64,000 nucleotides of DNA from positions 930,001-994,000 of the forward strand of contig NC_008268.1 of NCBI RefSeq assembly GCF_000014565.1. Reading direction: 5' to 3'. Below, piece by piece: positions 55,040-64,000 of the stretch; within the stretch, counting starts at the first letter, position 1; each line of letters starts with the position of its first letter. This DNA is from Rhodococcus jostii RHA1. Lineage in GTDB: Bacteria > Actinomycetota > Actinomycetes > Mycobacteriales > Mycobacteriaceae. The notes below the pieces were generated by a model, which saw only the letters and a list, made by a program, of their open reading frames with translations, was not told the origin of the DNA and searched no databases. The position numbers and the translations under genes are program-made.

Positions 55040-55942
55040 TTACCGGCCGGACCGGTGAATGACCTCGCGTGCCAGAGCACGGTACGCCTCGGCGCCGGTC
55101 GATTTCGGCGCCCAGGTGGTGATCGGCTCCCCGGCGACCGAGGTCTCGGGGAAGCGCACGGTGCGGTTGATCACGGTGTCGTAGACGAGATCCCCGAACA
55201 CCTCCACCACACGGGCCATCACTTCACGGGCGTGCAGGGTCCGCGAGTCGAACATCGTCACGACGATGCCGGCGAGTTCGAGCCGCGGGTTGAGCCGGTC
55301 GTGGACCTTCTCGACCGTGTCGTTGAGCAGGGCCAGGCCGCGCAGGCTGAAGTACTCGCACTCCATCGGAATGATCACCGAGTCCGCGCAGGCCAGCGCG
55401 TTGACCGTGAGCAGACCGAGGGACGGCTGGCAGTCGATCAGGACGTAGTCGTACCGGTCGAGCACCGGATGCAGCACGCGTCCGAGCGTCTGTTCGCGCC
55501 CGACCTCGGTGACGAGCTGGATCTCCGCCGCCGACAGGTCGATGTTGCTGGGCAGGAGGTCGAGGCCCTCGACCCGTGTCCGCATCAGGACGTCGTCGAT
55601 CGCGACGCGGGGTTCGACGAGCAGGTTGTGGACGGTCAGTTCGAGGTCGTGATGCGCGACGCCGAGGCCCGCGGACAGCGCCCCCTGGGGATCGAGGTCC
55701 ACGAGCAGCACACGTCGGCCGAATTCGGCGAGCGACGCTCCCAGGTTGATCGTCGACGTCGTCTTGCCGACGCCACCCTTCTGGTTGCACATCGCGATGA
55801 TCTTGGCCGGGCCGTGCGAGGGCAGCGGGGCGGGTTCCGGCACCGCACGTGTCGGCCGTCCCGTGGGCCCGAGCTCCTCCTCCACGACCACGGCAGCGTC
55901 CTCGAACAAGGCTGCGGGTTCGGATTGCCGCACGTCGAACAT
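55040..55942 (-). CDS. ParA family ATPase
   Basis: The 300-residue protein has the deviant Walker A KGGVGKTT (residues 55-62), VDLDPQGALSAGLG and DCQPSLGLLTVNAL, typical of ParA/Soj ATPases. It is the ParA-like gene paired with scpAB (Rv1708-like), not the main parAB pair near oriC. ATG 55942 is strongly supported by AGGAGG five bases ahead; the longer frame to 56044 is not. A role in positioning chromosome or condensin is plausible but unproven. Confidence 0.93.
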   Translation of the reverse strand: MFDVRQSEPAALFEDAAVVVEEELGPTGRPTRAVPEPAPLPSHGPAKIIAMCNQKGGVGKTTSTINLGASLAEFGRRVLLVDLDPQGALSAGLGVAHHDLELTVHNLLVEPRVAIDDVLMRTRVEGLDLLPSNIDLSAAEIQLVTEVGREQTLGRVLHPVLDRYDYVLIDCQPSLGLLTVNALACADSVIIPMECEYFSLRGLALLNDTVEKVHDRLNPRLELAGIVVTMFDSRTLHAREVMARVVEVFGDLVYDTVINRTVRFPETSVAGEPITTWAPKSTGAEAYRALAREVIHRSGR

Positions 55943-56102
55943 GTCGCCCTCCTGTTGCGAGTGCTCTGACTCCGCCGCTGGCGGCTGCGGTGTCACCACG
56001 GTCCGATGATCCCCTGTTCTCTCGATGATCGCTGCCGATCCCACATCGTTATGGGAACGCTACCGCCTCGTACCGTGAAATTTCCCCTCGACACGCTTTC
56101 CG

Positions 56103-57029
56103 TCACCTCGCCCGGGGGTGCGCTCCGGCCCACACCTCGCGCAGCGCACCCACTGTCACCAGCGTATATATCTGGGTGGTCGTCACCGAGGCATGCCCAA
56201 GCAGCTCCTGGACGACGCGGACGTCGGCGCCGCCGTCGAGCAGATGCGTCGCGAACGAGTGGCGGAGCGTGTGCGGTGACACCGCCGACGAGATGCCCGC
56301 CGCGTCCGCCGCGGCCTGCAGCACCTTCCACGCGCTCTGGCGGGACAGGCGTCCGCCGCGGACATTGAGGAACAGCGCTGGTGTTCCGCGTGATGCCAGC
56401 GCCGGCCGGCCCCGGATCAGGTAGGCGTCGAGGGATTCGACGGCAGGCCGGCCCACCGGCACCACCCGCTGCTTGCCGCCCTTGCCCCGCAGCAGCACCG
56501 ACCGGGTCTCGGTGTCGACGTCGTCGACGTCCAGGCCGACGGCTTCGGAGATGCGGGCGCCCGTCGAATACAGCAGTTCGAGCAGCGCGCGGTCGCGGAC
56601 CGCCCGCGGACCGTCGGCGGGTCCGCTGCCGCCGACCGCCTCCAGAAGCGCCAGCACCTCGTTGACCGGCAGCGACTTGGGGAGCCGTTTCGCCGGCGAC
56701 GGCGGCCGCACGTCCCGGGCGACGTCCACTGCGGTCATCCCCTCGGCCGCGGCGAACCGGTGGAATCCGCGCACCGCGATCAGGGCGCGGGCCGCCGAGC
56801 TCGCGGCCAGCGGCGGCAGTTCGCGATTCGGATCGCCGCTGCGCAGAGCGATCACGAAGTCACTGACATCCTGTTCGCGGATCCGGTCGATGTCGGTGAG
56901 CTCCCGGTCGGCGAGGAACTGCGTGTAGCGCTCGAGGTCGCGGCGATACGAACCGAGGGTGTTGCGGGCGGCTCCGCGCTCGACAGCCAGGTGGTCGAGG
57001 TACGAATCCACCTGCCGCGCAATTACCAC
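56103..57029 (-). CDS. xerD: Tyrosine recombinase XerD
   Basis: XerD with XerC resolves chromosome dimers at dif under FtsK. The 308-residue protein has an N-terminal SAM-like domain ([20 protein letters not shown]) and a catalytic domain with [10 protein letters not shown] (Arg), [15 protein letters not shown] (His, Arg) and [13 protein letters not shown] (His and Tyr nucleophile). It is complete. Its GTG is one base from the NUDIX stop. It is a housekeeping recombinase by position (Rv1701-like), not an integrase. Confidence 0.96.
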   Translation of the reverse strand: MVIARQVDSYLDHLAVERGAARNTLGSYRRDLERYTQFLADRELTDIDRIREQDVSDFVIALRSGDPNRELPPLAASSAARALIAVRGFHRFAAAEGMTAVDVARDVRPPSPAKRLPKSLPVNEVLALLEAVGGSGPADGPRAVRDRALLELLYSTGARISEAVGLDVDDVDTETRSVLLRGKGGKQRVVPVGRPAVESLDAYLIRGRPALASRGTPALFLNVRGGRLSRQSAWKVLQAAADAAGISSAVSPHTLRHSFATHLLDGGADVRVVQELLGHASVTTTQIYTLVTVGALREVWAGAHPRAR

Positions 57030-57030
57030 G

Positions 57031-57699
57031 TCATGCCCGCGCGGCCTCGTCCCCGCCGGTGCGCGAGCGTTTCCTCTCGCTGAACCTGTCGGGGCGATCG
57101 ACCCAGGGCGCGGTCACGTCGCGGAGTTCGCCGACACCGCCCATGCGGGACCGGGCAGCGGCGAGTGCCATGAGCCCGGCCACGGCCGTGGCGTTGACGA
57201 TGGTCCCGTTCAGCACCATCGACACGACCTCGTCGAGCGGAATCCGCTCGATCTCGAGGTCGGCTTCCTCGTCCTCCGGGGCGGGCCGGTCCACCTCGTA
57301 CAGGTCCTCGGCGAGGAACACGCGCACCGACTCGTCCGTGAACCCGGGCGACAGAACGACATCCACGAGAACGGACCAGCGACGGGCCCCGAGCCCGGTC
57401 TCCTCCGCGAGCTCGCGCCTGGCCGCGTCGACCGGGTCCTCCCCCGGCTCGTCCAGCAGGCCCGCCGGGATCTCCCACAATCGGCGCCCCACCGGGTGCC
57501 GATACTGGTGGATCAGGACGACCCGGTCCTCGTCGTCGAGCACCACGACGGCAACGGCTCCGTGGTGCTCGACGACCTCACGTTCGGCGGTCCGGCCGTC
57601 CGGCATCGCGACGTGATCCACGCGCAGGGCGAGGATCGCGCCGCTGTAGACGGCGCGCGAGTCGAGAGTCTCGAATTCGTGCCGGCCGGTGTCGGTCAT
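57031..57699 (-). CDS. NUDIX ADP-ribose pyrophosphatase
   Basis: The 222-residue protein has the Nudix box [20 protein letters not shown] followed by ETGLG and the ADPRase-type segment [19 protein letters not shown] just ahead. It likely hydrolyses ADP-ribose to AMP and ribose phosphate (Rv1700 orthologue position). ATG 57699 was chosen, as the longer frame overlaps pyrG without family support. It is coupled to xerD. Confidence 0.93.
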   Translation of the reverse strand: MTDTGRHEFETLDSRAVYSGAILALRVDHVAMPDGRTAEREVVEHHGAVAVVVLDDEDRVVLIHQYRHPVGRRLWEIPAGLLDEPGEDPVDAARRELAEETGLGARRWSVLVDVVLSPGFTDESVRVFLAEDLYEVDRPAPEDEEADLEIERIPLDEVVSMVLNGTIVNATAVAGLMALAAARSRMGGVGELRDVTAPWVDRPDRFSERKRSRTGGDEAARA

Positions 57700-57712
57700 G
57701 GTCGGTTTCGCC

Positions 57713-59560
<1,848 letters not shown>

Positions 59561-59629
59561 TCACGGTAACACCTTGTCGTACGTCCCGGAAACAACGCGC
59601 CGCGATTGACCGCCCCGATGTGACGCGCG

Positions 59630-60580
59630 CTACGCCGGGGTGGCCCCGACGGTGACCCCGGTCGTGCCGGGCCCGGTGCCGTACCGGCCGGCGCCGCCGT
59701 TCAGTTGCTCCTGCAGGGCCAGCGGAACGGTGATCTTGCCCGCTTCCCGGTCGATGTTGTCGATCGTCGTGAGCGCCGCGGAGAGGGCCGCGTCGGCCCG
59801 CGCCACGGCGACCGCGCCGTTGCCCTGTGCCGACGCCGGACGCCCGGCGAGAACCGCCCCGGCACCGCGCGCATCCAGCGCGCCCGCGAACCGGGCCACC
59901 ACCGCACCACGGTTGCCGCTGACGCCGTCCTCCACGTCGCGGTCGCCGGTCAGCACCACCGCGACCTGTGCCGGTTGGACCGCACCGTCGTCGTAACTGA
60001 CGAATCCGGCACCCCGGAGGGTCTCGAGAGCGAGCGCCATCTCCTGTGCGGAACTCTGCGGCTGGCCCGTTTCCTTGCCGAGCATCAGGACCGAGCCGAG
60101 CAGGTCGCCTGCGAGGCTGCCCTGGTCGACGGCCCCGGTCTTCAGCGTGACACCCGCAGGGATCACGTTGTTGACGACCGTCCGCAGCCGGTCACCGCCC
60201 GTCGCGTCCACGAACGAATCGGTCAACGACACCCGGCCGGTCACCGACCCGCCGGCCTGCGCGATCATGCGGTTGACCCCGTCGAGGTCGGCGGGGTCGG
60301 CATCCGGGGTCGTCACGACCATCACGGTGCGTTGCGCGAGAGAGTCGGCCACCACGCGGCCGCCCACGGCGGAATCGAAGCCGTCCGCCGAGTTCAGCTG
60401 CTCGGTCAGCTGGTTGTTGCGTTCGTTCGCCTTCTCCACGTCGGTCTGCAGGTCGGCCTTGTCGTCGCGCAGCCCCGACACGAGACCGCTCGACAACAGG
60501 CCGGAACCCATCACCACGCCGATTGCCAGAGCCAGGAAGATCGCCGCTATGGAAATGGCATGGTGACGCAGAGAAATCAC
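59630..60580 (-). CDS. steB: SteB/MctB family membrane protein
   Basis: The 316-residue protein begins with one membrane helix (MISLRHHAISIAAIFLALAI, then GVVMGSG), followed by a coiled-coil stretch and an outer domain. The family was named MctB in M. tuberculosis for copper tolerance. In corynebacteria the orthologue SteB works with SteA in cell separation. GTG 60580 overlaps the steA stop (GTGA), a pairing that favours the SteAB reading. The C-terminus is Gly/Thr-rich. Confidence 0.9.
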   Translation of the reverse strand: MISLRHHAISIAAIFLALAIGVVMGSGLLSSGLVSGLRDDKADLQTDVEKANERNNQLTEQLNSADGFDSAVGGRVVADSLAQRTVMVVTTPDADPADLDGVNRMIAQAGGSVTGRVSLTDSFVDATGGDRLRTVVNNVIPAGVTLKTGAVDQGSLAGDLLGSVLMLGKETGQPQSSAQEMALALETLRGAGFVSYDDGAVQPAQVAVVLTGDRDVEDGVSGNRGAVVARFAGALDARGAGAVLAGRPASAQGNGAVAVARADAALSAALTTIDNIDREAGKITVPLALQEQLNGGAGRYGTGPGTTGVTVGATPA

Positions 60581-61761
60581 TTGAAGAACCCCTGAACCCA
60601 CAACGCGAAGCTGTTCCACGTCGTGACGGCCCAGTCCAATGCCTCACCACCGATGTTCGACACCACCAGGGCCACGATCACCGCAACCAGTGCGGCCAGC
60701 ACCAGCAGCGCGATCGCGCCGCCCGACACCCGGCTCCGGTACAGGGTCGCCACGGCCTTCGCGTCCACCAGTTTCGGCCCGACCTTCAGCCGGGTCATGA
60801 ACGCCGACGGGTTGCTGTCGCGGCGGCCGCGGTCGAAGAACTCGTCGAGGGAGACGGTGCTCCCGACCGTGACGATCAGCGACGCGCCATGATGATCGGC
60901 CAGCAGTAGTGCCAGGTCGGACGGGGACCCTGACGCGGGGAACGTCATCGCTCCGATGCCGAGGTCCTGGATCCGTGACAGACCGGGTGCGTGACCGTCC
61001 TGGTCGGCGGGGAGAACCACCTCGGCGCCCGACTTCAACGTGGCGCTCGTGATGTCCTCGGGGTCACCGACGATGAGGTCGGGGCGATAGCCCGCCGACT
61101 TGAGGACGTCGGCGCCTGCCCCGACGCCGATGAGGATCGGCGAGTACTCCTTGATGAACGGCTTGAGGTTCTTCAGGTCGGACGCGTGGTCCGGTCCGTC
61201 GGACACGATCACGACGTGCCGTTCCTTCATGTCGACGTCGACGTCGGGGACGCCGACTCCATCGATCAGCAGCGGACTTTCGGTGCGGATGAACTCGATG
61301 GTGTTGCCGGAGAACGCCTCGAGGTGGTCGACCAGACCGGTCTTCGCCTCGATCATCCGGTCGGAGATCTCCGCCTCGGTCTGTTCCTCGCCCTTCGCAA
61401 TGCGCCGTTCCCCGGAGTAGACACCTCCCCCGTTCACCCGGACCTTGCTGCCGTCCTTGATGCTCTTGAAGATCTCGGTGCCGGCCGAATCCACCAGGAG
61501 GATCCCGTTGGCGACGATCACCTCCGGTCCGAGGTTGGGATAGCGCCCCGAGATGGAGGGCGACGCGTTGATCACTGCGAGAACGCCGGCCTTCACCAGG
61601 GCGTCCGCGGTCCCGCGATCGAGGTCGAGCTCGTCGAGAACGACGATGTCACCGGGTCCGACGCGTCGCAGCAACTTGGCCGTGTTGCGATCCACCCTGG
61701 CGATGCCGCTGACCCCAGGCAAAGTTTCGGTGTTACGTGACAGCAGTGCCGGCATCTTCAT
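60577..61761 (-). CDS. steA: Cell-separation protein SteA
   Basis: The 394-residue protein has a large cytoplasmic region with thiamin-pyrophosphokinase-like segments (GYRPDLIVGDPEDIT, LPADQDGHAPG, GSTVSLDEFF) and one C-terminal helix (about residues 349-372, GGAIALLVLAALVAVIVALV). In Corynebacterium SteA-SteB act with the RipC/FtsEX peptidoglycan hydrolase pathway at the septum. The start is ATG 61761 with a second ATG two codons later. It is coupled to steB. Confidence 0.92.
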   Translation of the reverse strand: MKMPALLSRNTETLPGVSGIARVDRNTAKLLRRVGPGDIVVLDELDLDRGTADALVKAGVLAVINASPSISGRYPNLGPEVIVANGILLVDSAGTEIFKSIKDGSKVRVNGGGVYSGERRIAKGEEQTEAEISDRMIEAKTGLVDHLEAFSGNTIEFIRTESPLLIDGVGVPDVDVDMKERHVVIVSDGPDHASDLKNLKPFIKEYSPILIGVGAGADVLKSAGYRPDLIVGDPEDITSATLKSGAEVVLPADQDGHAPGLSRIQDLGIGAMTFPASGSPSDLALLLADHHGASLIVTVGSTVSLDEFFDRGRRDSNPSAFMTRLKVGPKLVDAKAVATLYRSRVSGGAIALLVLAALVAVIVALVVSNIGGEALDWAVTTWNSFALWVQGFFK

Positions 61762-61871
61762 GAGTTCGATGATGGACCGGAAGCCGGACCGACCTGTGGA
61801 GGCGCGCCGAACCGTTTACCACATCAGTCACACCATTACCACGGGTGCGGCCGGCGGTCCGCCGGGCCGGT

Positions 61872-63644
61872 TCAGACGGAACGCTCGGCGTTGGCGGTGG
61901 CCAACAGTTCCTCCGCGTGGGCGCGGCCGGTCTCGGTGTCGTCGAGTCCGGCGAGCATGCGCGCCAGTTCCACCACCCGCTCGTCGTCGGTGAGCGTGTG
62001 CACACCACTGCTGACGACGCCGTCCGCGTCGTCGACTTTGTCGACCACCAGGTGGGTGTCCGCGAACGCCGCGACCTGCGGCAGGTGCGTCACGACGATG
62101 ACCTGGTGTGTCCGGGCGAGCCGGGCGAGTCGCCGGCCGATCTCGACCGCGGCCCGACCGCCGACGCCGGCGTCGACCTCGTCGAACACCATCGTCGCGC
62201 CGGAGTCGGATCCGGCGAGGACCACCTCGAGGGCCAGCATCACGCGCGAGAGTTCACCGCCGGACGCGCTCTTGCTGATGGGCAGCGACTGTGCGCCGCT
62301 GTGCGCCGACAGCCGGAATTCCACTTCGTCGACGCCGGACGATCCCGCGTGCAGTTCCGTCCCGTCGATGGTGAGCGGTGCCGTGTCCTGAGGTCCGGCG
62401 ATCCGGGGCCGGACCGACACCTCCAGCGCGGCCCGGCCCATCGCCAGACCTGCGAGTTCGGAACTGACGGCCTTGGCGAGCTTGGCCGCGGCCTTGACGC
62501 GGGCGGCGGTCAGCTTCGACGCGGCCTCCGCGGTGGACGCCGCCGACTCCTCGACCTGCTTCGTCAGCGCCGCCAATGCATCGGAGGACACGTCAATCTT
62601 CTCGAGCCGCGCACGGGCGTTGCCTGCCCATTCCAGTACGCCGTCGACGTCGGCAGCGTACTTGCGGGTGAGGTTCTTCAGTTCCGCCTGACGCGACAGC
62701 AAGGAGTCCAGCGCCCCCGGATCCGCGGGAAGTCCGGCGAGATACGTGGTCAGGTCGGCGGAGACGTCCGTGATCACCGCGATCGCGTCGGCGAGGCGCG
62801 ATCCGAGCCCGTCCAGTTCGGGGTCGGTGGCCGATTCGATCCGGGCCCGCGCCTCGGACAACAGATCCAAGGCGGGTGCGCCGACTCCGTCGCCGTCCAT
62901 GTCGTCGCCGCCGGCGAGCGCGGCGTGCGCTTCCTCGGCCGCAGAGCGCAGCGAGTCGAGTTCACTGAGCCTGCGCACCTCCGACACGATCGACTCGTCC
63001 TCGCCCGGGGTGGGCGCGACGCCGTCGATCTCGTTGAGGGCGAACGTCAGTTGGTCGGCTTCCTGCGCGAGTTCCCGGGTGCGCCCGGTGCGTTCGATCA
63101 GTTCGGTTCGCGCGGTCACCCATTCGTCGCGGTGCTTGCGGTACCGCGCCAGCAGCGGGCCGACCGTCTTGTCCGCGAACCTGTCCAGGGCGGCGCATTG
63201 CTGGTCGGGGCGCAGCAGCCGCAGCTGATCGTTCTGTCCGTGGACGGTGAGCAGTGGATCGGTGAACTCGGACAGCACGCCCGCCGGAACGCTGCGCCCG
63301 CCCAGGTGGGCGCGGGACCGTCCGTCGCTGCCGACGGTCCGCACCGCGATGATGGTGCCGTCCTCGTCGCGCTCGGCGCCGGTCGATTCGAGGAGCCGGG
63401 ACACGGCACGTTCGACATGCTCCGAGCCCTCGTCCGTCAAGAACCGGCCCTCGACGACGGCACGGGGCGCGCCGAGACGCACCCGGCCCGCGTCTGCCCG
63501 CGCACCGCTGAGCAGGTGCAGGCTCGTCACCACCATCGTCTTGCCCGCACCGGTCTCACCGGTGAGCACCGTCAAACCTTCGTGGAATTGCGCCGACGCC
63601 TCGGAGATCACACCGAGGTTGTCGATCCTGATCTCTGCCAGCAC
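61872..63644 (-). CDS. recN: DNA repair protein RecN
   Basis: RecN is an SMC-like ATPase recruited to double-strand breaks. The 590-residue protein has Walker A GETGAGKT (residues 29-36), a central coiled coil, the signature KSASGGELSRVMLALE and Walker B ATMVFDEVDAGVGG, with a late VVTHLPQVAA. GTG 63644, two bases after the nadK stop, gives the family N-terminus (LAEIRIDNLGVI). Position next to nadK is conserved. Confidence 0.96.
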   Translation of the reverse strand: MLAEIRIDNLGVISEASAQFHEGLTVLTGETGAGKTMVVTSLHLLSGARADAGRVRLGAPRAVVEGRFLTDEGSEHVERAVSRLLESTGAERDEDGTIIAVRTVGSDGRSRAHLGGRSVPAGVLSEFTDPLLTVHGQNDQLRLLRPDQQCAALDRFADKTVGPLLARYRKHRDEWVTARTELIERTGRTRELAQEADQLTFALNEIDGVAPTPGEDESIVSEVRRLSELDSLRSAAEEAHAALAGGDDMDGDGVGAPALDLLSEARARIESATDPELDGLGSRLADAIAVITDVSADLTTYLAGLPADPGALDSLLSRQAELKNLTRKYAADVDGVLEWAGNARARLEKIDVSSDALAALTKQVEESAASTAEAASKLTAARVKAAAKLAKAVSSELAGLAMGRAALEVSVRPRIAGPQDTAPLTIDGTELHAGSSGVDEVEFRLSAHSGAQSLPISKSASGGELSRVMLALEVVLAGSDSGATMVFDEVDAGVGGRAAVEIGRRLARLARTHQVIVVTHLPQVAAFADTHLVVDKVDDADGVVSSGVHTLTDDERVVELARMLAGLDDTETGRAHAEELLATANAERSV

Positions 63645-63646
63645 GT

Positions 63647-64000
63647 CTAGGGCTTCCTTCCTCGCCACCCGGTGACGGGCAGCTCGAACTTTCGCACCAT
63701 CCGGTCCGCGAACGGCGCCGAATCCAGCCGTATCCACCGAACGGGTTCCTTGCCACGCACCACTTCGACGCGGGCGCCCGCGGGCAGCTCGAGGGTCCGG
63801 CGACCGTCGCAGAACACCAGACCGTCGTGGCTGCCCGCCACCGTTTCCACCGCGATCAGCGAATTCGGGCTCGTCACGAGCGGGCGCGCGAACAGCGCGT
63901 GCGCGTTGCTCGGGACCACGAGCAGGGCCTCCAGCTCCGGCCACACCACGGGGCCGCCTGCCGAGAACGCGTACGCCGTCGACCCCGTCGGGGTGGAGAT
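63647..64000 (-). CDS. nadK: NAD kinase, C-terminal part (5' end outside window)
   Basis: The 117 visible residues start with [16 protein letters not shown], the conserved nucleotide-binding motif of NAD kinases, and continue with [16 protein letters not shown]. The enzyme phosphorylates NAD to NADP. The frame runs through the right edge without a start, so the N-terminal GGDG domain lies outside. It is the upstream partner of recN. Confidence 0.95.
   Translation of the reverse strand: MSTPTGSTAYAFSAGGPVVWPELEALLVVPSNAHALFARPLVTSPNSLIAVETVAGSHDGLVFCDGRRTLELPAGARVEVVRGKEPVRWIRLDSAPFADRMVRKFELPVTGWRGRKP

Noticed and set aside
55040..55942. ParA as evidence of a plasmid or partition locus
   Set aside because: No ParB or parS-like repeats nearby; it belongs to the conserved xerD-parA-scpA-scpB block.
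56103..57029. Tyrosine recombinase as sign of a mobile element
   Set aside because: Position between nudix and parA/scpAB and full XerD motifs mark the housekeeping dif recombinase.

Overview
The window is about 64 kb of very GC-rich, densely packed chromosome from a mycolic-acid actinomycete. It is most likely a Rhodococcus of the jostii/opacus type; this is inferred from gene content and order, not from a database match. Two blocks follow the Mycobacterium tuberculosis chromosome closely as I remember it. The first is mshC, SCO1664 family, DUF3090, phosphomutase, uppP, then a lipoprotein, pyrD, a YbhB protein and an M20 peptidase. The second group comprises pgsA2, DUF881, sbp, DUF881, gcvH, garA, a MerR gene, DUF151, another MerR gene and gcvP, together with nadK, recN, steA, steB, pyrG, nudix, xerD, parA, scpA, scpB, pseudouridine synthase, cmk and der.

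Layout. 1-3611: the 3' part of a TIGR02680-type SMC-like ATPase (a JetC of Wadjet-type plasmid defence), cut by the window edge. 3612-5449: an IS1182-family insertion sequence lying between two arms of what looks like a split terminator hairpin. 5443-10021 (minus): the mycothiol ligase operon and uppP, with a 24-bp tandem repeat array at 8267-8434. 10256-14952 (plus): an aldo/keto-reductase-like protein lacking two catalytic residues, then an iron-regulated heme oxygenase and hmuTUV heme-uptake operon behind a likely IdeR/DtxR box. 14963-19827: LppL-like lipoprotein, DUF5703, pyrD, YbhB and M20 genes. 19939-25066: tRNA-Leu, an unusual zinc-motif SDR, USP, DUF2784, an enoyl-reductase-like protein and a TauE exporter preceded by a short ORF ending in Cys-Cys. 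25189-30447: malate synthase G, a VWA protein and a phosphoesterase. 30490-39871 (minus): gcvP behind a tandem glycine riboswitch, then the garA/gcvH/pgsA2 block. 39987-49113: SMP-30-like and NUDIX genes, an acyl-CoA ligase/oxidoreductase operon facing a TetR gene, an SRPBCC gene, an MFS exporter and an ECF41-like sigma factor. 49264-64000: an L,D-transpeptidase, tRNA-Pro, then the der-to-nadK housekeeping block on the minus strand, running off the right edge.

How the genes work together. Heme import and breakdown form one iron-acquisition unit. GcvP and GcvH are two parts of the glycine cleavage system, with GcvP under riboswitch control. GarA, next to gcvH, is the known FHA switch of glutamate and 2-oxoglutarate metabolism. 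ParA, ScpA, ScpB, XerD and RecN concern chromosome handling, while SteA/SteB and the L,D-transpeptidase act on the envelope and cell separation. The least explained items are the Cys-Cys leader ahead of tauE, the tandem repeats upstream of the mycothiol operon genes, the two proteins that keep a dehydrogenase/reductase fold but lack usual catalytic residues, and the TetR-controlled acyl-CoA ligase operon.
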